Of a stretch of DNA of 64,000 bases, positions 62,069-64,000 are shown one piece after another; the stretch's first letter is position 1; the number at the start of each line of letters is the position of its first letter. The notes under the pieces were generated by a model that made no database searches, had not been told where the DNA came from, and worked only from the letters and a program-made list of their open reading frames with translations. The translations under genes and the position numbers were made by a program. The stretch spans positions 1 to 64,000 of the forward strand of contig JBCCBM010000011.1 of the NCBI GenBank assembly GCA_039034015.1, given 5' to 3'. Source of the DNA: Acuticoccus sp039034015 (GTDB lineage: Bacteria > Pseudomonadota > Alphaproteobacteria > Rhizobiales > Amorphaceae).

Positions 62069-63061
62069 ATGCTGAAAACCCCTGACAATGCGGGCGGCGT
62101 GTTGGTCGTCTCCGAGGCTGACTGTGAGCGCCTCGTGGGCCGCAAGGCCGCCTTCAGCGCCGTGGAGGCCGTCTTCGGCGCCATGGCGCGCGATGATGCC
62201 TACAACTTTCCGGTCGTGCGCGAGGCGATCGGCCATGCCGACGCGCTTTATGGGTTCAAGTCCGGTTTTGACCGCGCGGGGCTCGTGCTGGGTGTCAAAT
62301 CGGGCGGCTATTGGCCCGGCAACGGCGCCAAGGGCCTCACCAACCACCAGTCGACCGTCTTCCTGTTTGACCCGGACACGGGGCAATTAAAGGCGCTGGT
62401 GGGCGGCAATTATCTGACGGCGCTGCGCACGGCGGCCTCCTCATCGGTCTCCGTCGCCCACTTGGCCCGCAAGGACGCAAAGGTGCTCGGCATGGTGGGC
62501 GCGGGACACCAGGCGCAGTACCAACTGCGCGCGGCGGCCGAGCAGCGGTCGTTTGAAAAGGTGGTCGCCTGGAACCCGCACCCCGACATGTTGCCCAAAT
62601 TGAAGGCGGTGGCGGACGATATTGGCCTCCCCTTCGAGGCGATGTCGGCGCAGGAGGTGGGCGCGGCGGCGGACGTGATCATCACCATCACCTCCGCGTT
62701 TGAGCCGCTGTTGATGGCCGATTGGATCAAGCCCGGCACCCACATTGCCTGCATGGGCACCGACACCAAGGGCAAGCAGGAGCTTGACCCCGCGCTCCTC
62801 AAGCGGGCCACCGTGTTCACCGATGAGATTGCGCAATCGATCTCTATCGGCGAGGCGCAGCACGCCATTGGCGCGGGGCTCATTGCGGAAGACGACATCA
62901 CGCCCATCGGCGCCGTCATCAACGGGACCCACTGCGGGCGCACCTCCGACGAAGAAATCACGCTCTTTGATGGGACGGGCGTTGGCCTCCAGGATCTCGC
63001 CGTTGCCGACGTTGCCGCCGACGCAGCGGCCTCCGCCAACCCCACGCGCGTGCGTCTTTAG
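62069..63061 (+). CDS. bhcD: Iminosuccinate reductase BhcD
   Basis: A 330-aa NAD(P)H-dependent enzyme of the ornithine cyclodeaminase/mu-crystallin family. It reduces iminosuccinate to L-aspartate, closing the cycle. Motifs are GFKSGF, LTALRTAASSSVSVAHLAR, the Rossmann loop LGMVGAGHQAQYQLRA and GTHIACMGTDTKGKQELDP. It begins 12 bases after bhcC. Confidence 0.93.
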   Translation: MLKTPDNAGGVLVVSEADCERLVGRKAAFSAVEAVFGAMARDDAYNFPVVREAIGHADALYGFKSGFDRAGLVLGVKSGGYWPGNGAKGLTNHQSTVFLFDPDTGQLKALVGGNYLTALRTAASSSVSVAHLARKDAKVLGMVGAGHQAQYQLRAAAEQRSFEKVVAWNPHPDMLPKLKAVADDIGLPFEAMSAQEVGAAADVIITITSAFEPLLMADWIKPGTHIACMGTDTKGKQELDPALLKRATVFTDEIAQSISIGEAQHAIGAGLIAEDDITPIGAVINGTHCGRTSDEEITLFDGTGVGLQDLAVADVAADAAASANPTRVRL

Positions 63062-63157
63062 ACGCCCGCGTTGCGGCATTTCCACCCGCCGGGTTGATGA
63101 AAGCCGGTGACAGACGGGTTAAGAAATGCCAAGCAGTCAAAACAACGATCAAAAAGA

Positions 63158-63174
63158 CGGTCCGTCTGGGACCG
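63158..63174 (+). other. Hairpin between bhcD and the TRAP gene
   Basis: A perfect 6-bp stem CGGTCC-GTCTG-GGACCG in the 135-bp spacer, 23 bases before the TRAP gene start. It has no T-run. It may stabilise the bhc mRNA or set relative expression of the transporter gene, or be incidental. Confidence 0.3.
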
Positions 63175-63196
63175 CCGACGAACTTGGAGGAAACAC

Positions 63197-64000
63197 GTGA
63201 CCGTTCGTACGTTTGCCGCCGCTGCTGCGGTTAGCTTTGCAATCACCGGTGCCGCCAGCGCTCAAGAAACCTTTGAGATGACCTCGGCGTTCGGCAAGAA
63301 CCTGCCGATCTTGGGGACGGCCGCGGTCGGCTTTACCCAAAAGATCAACGCGATCTCGAGCGATGTCGAGTTCGAGCATTTTGATCCGGGCGAGCTTGTG
63401 CCGGCGCTGGAAGCGCTGGATGCGGTGTCCAACGGCTCGGTGGATGCGGCCTACACCACATCCGGTTACTGGCAGGGCAAGATCCCGGCCGCCTCGCTAT
63501 TCGCCGCCGTCCCCTTCGGCCCTGAAGCCGGCGAGTTCCTGGCGTGGATCCTCTACGACGATGGTATGGAACTCTTCCAGCGCATGTATGACGAGAACGG
63601 GTTCAACGTTCATGTCGTGCCCTGCGGCGTGATCGCGCCGGAAACGTCGGGCTGGTTCAAGAACGAGATCAATGGTCTTGAAGACCTTGAAGGGCTCAAC
63701 ATGCGCTTCTTCGGCCTCGGTGCTGAAGTGATGCAGCGGCTCGGTGTGTCCACATCACTCTTGGCCGCGGGTGACATCTTCCCCGCGCTGGAGCGCGGCG
63801 CCATCGACGCGACCGAATTCTCCATGCCCCGCATTGATGCGCGTCTTGGCTTCCACAACATTGCAAAGTTCAACTACTTCCCCGGCTGGCACCAGCCCGC
63901 GACCCTGTTTGAGCTGCTGGTCAACAAGGACCGCTGGGACGATCTTGACGAAGTGGCGCAAAACCAGATCGAAATTGCTTGCATGGCCAACATCACCGAC
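63197..64000 (+). CDS. TRAP transporter substrate-binding protein, DctP type (3' end outside window)
   Basis: The first 268 codons are present. GGAGG lies 6 bases before a GTG start, and a signal peptide ends at ASA-QETFEM. The DctP fold is clear: FDPGELVPALEALDAVSNGS, then MRFFGLGAEVMQRLGVSTS with the conserved substrate Arg, and AGDIFPALERGAIDATEFSM. It captures an organic acid in the periplasm for a membrane TRAP pair expected just past the window. Adjacency to the bhc genes suggests glycolate, glyoxylate or a related acid, which is inference. Confidence 0.92.
   Translation, partial: MTVRTFAAAAAVSFAITGAASAQETFEMTSAFGKNLPILGTAAVGFTQKINAISSDVEFEHFDPGELVPALEALDAVSNGSVDAAYTTSGYWQGKIPAASLFAAVPFGPEAGEFLAWILYDDGMELFQRMYDENGFNVHVVPCGVIAPETSGWFKNEINGLEDLEGLNMRFFGLGAEVMQRLGVSTSLLAAGDIFPALERGAIDATEFSMPRIDARLGFHNIAKFNYFPGWHQPATLFELLVNKDRWDDLDEVAQNQIEIACMANITD

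Overview
This 64 kb window is GC-rich, almost fully coding bacterial chromosome. It comes from an alphaproteobacterium, most likely of the Hyphomicrobiales (Rhizobiales). The evidence is the conserved gene orders (glyA-nrdR-ribD-ribE-ribH-nusB-thiL-hppA; the nfu-tsaB-rimI-plsC-miaB-phoH-ybeY-corC-lnt-xre-metK-trmB run; ftsK-lolA), the LdtR/L,D-transpeptidase pair, a DUF2794 protein and a TIGR02302 protein. I recognised no rRNA, tRNA, CRISPR array or insertion sequence. Assignments rest on reading translated sequence and known family motifs; no database search was run.

Layout: 1-9.3 kb (minus strand) holds the proton-pumping pyrophosphatase, an MFS exporter, ThiL, NusB, riboflavin genes, NrdR and GlyA. 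9.5-11.3 kb carries an L,D-transpeptidase with its probable MarR-type regulator LdtR. 11.4-13.4 kb has a hydroxyisobutyrate-type dehydrogenase and a glycosyltransferase. 13.4-24.4 kb is a long minus-strand housekeeping block, from an NFU Fe-S protein through tRNA modification, envelope lipoprotein maturation and MetK to TrmB; TrmB is fused to an N-terminal GNAT domain. 24.5-31.9 kb is mixed: DUF427, a very acidic secreted repeat protein, a secreted EEP-family hydrolase, DUF2794, HtpG, an aquaporin, a LysE exporter and an aminotransferase. 31.9-42 kb has FtsK, an orphan membrane protein, LolA, a universal stress protein, an HD-domain protein, an M20 amidohydrolase and the large TIGR02302 protein. 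42.1-45.7 kb encodes a Pqi (MCE-family) system with PqiA split in two genes.

Two accessory regions stand out. 45.9-49.6 kb is a compositionally distinct cassette: a PAP2-type phosphatase with two unrecognised genes, facing a winged-helix/TPR regulator. 49.9-57.7 kb is a Tad (Flp) pilus locus arranged as two divergent units around the pilin promoter region; the usual secretin (cpaC/rcpA) and cpaD genes are absent from it.

The right end (57.7-64 kb) is a complete beta-hydroxyaspartate cycle cluster: bhcR facing bhcA-bhcB-bhcC-bhcD, followed by the start of a TRAP transporter binding protein. The pathway converts two glyoxylate to oxaloacetate without carbon loss, with glycine as the amino donor that BhcC regenerates. 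The cluster therefore suggests growth on glycolate or glyoxylate, and the TRAP protein is the obvious candidate for uptake of a C2 or related acid. GlyA is encoded at 8 kb and also handles glycine.

Non-ATG starts overlapping the previous stop (GTGA, TTGA and possibly CTGA) recur and point to translational coupling.
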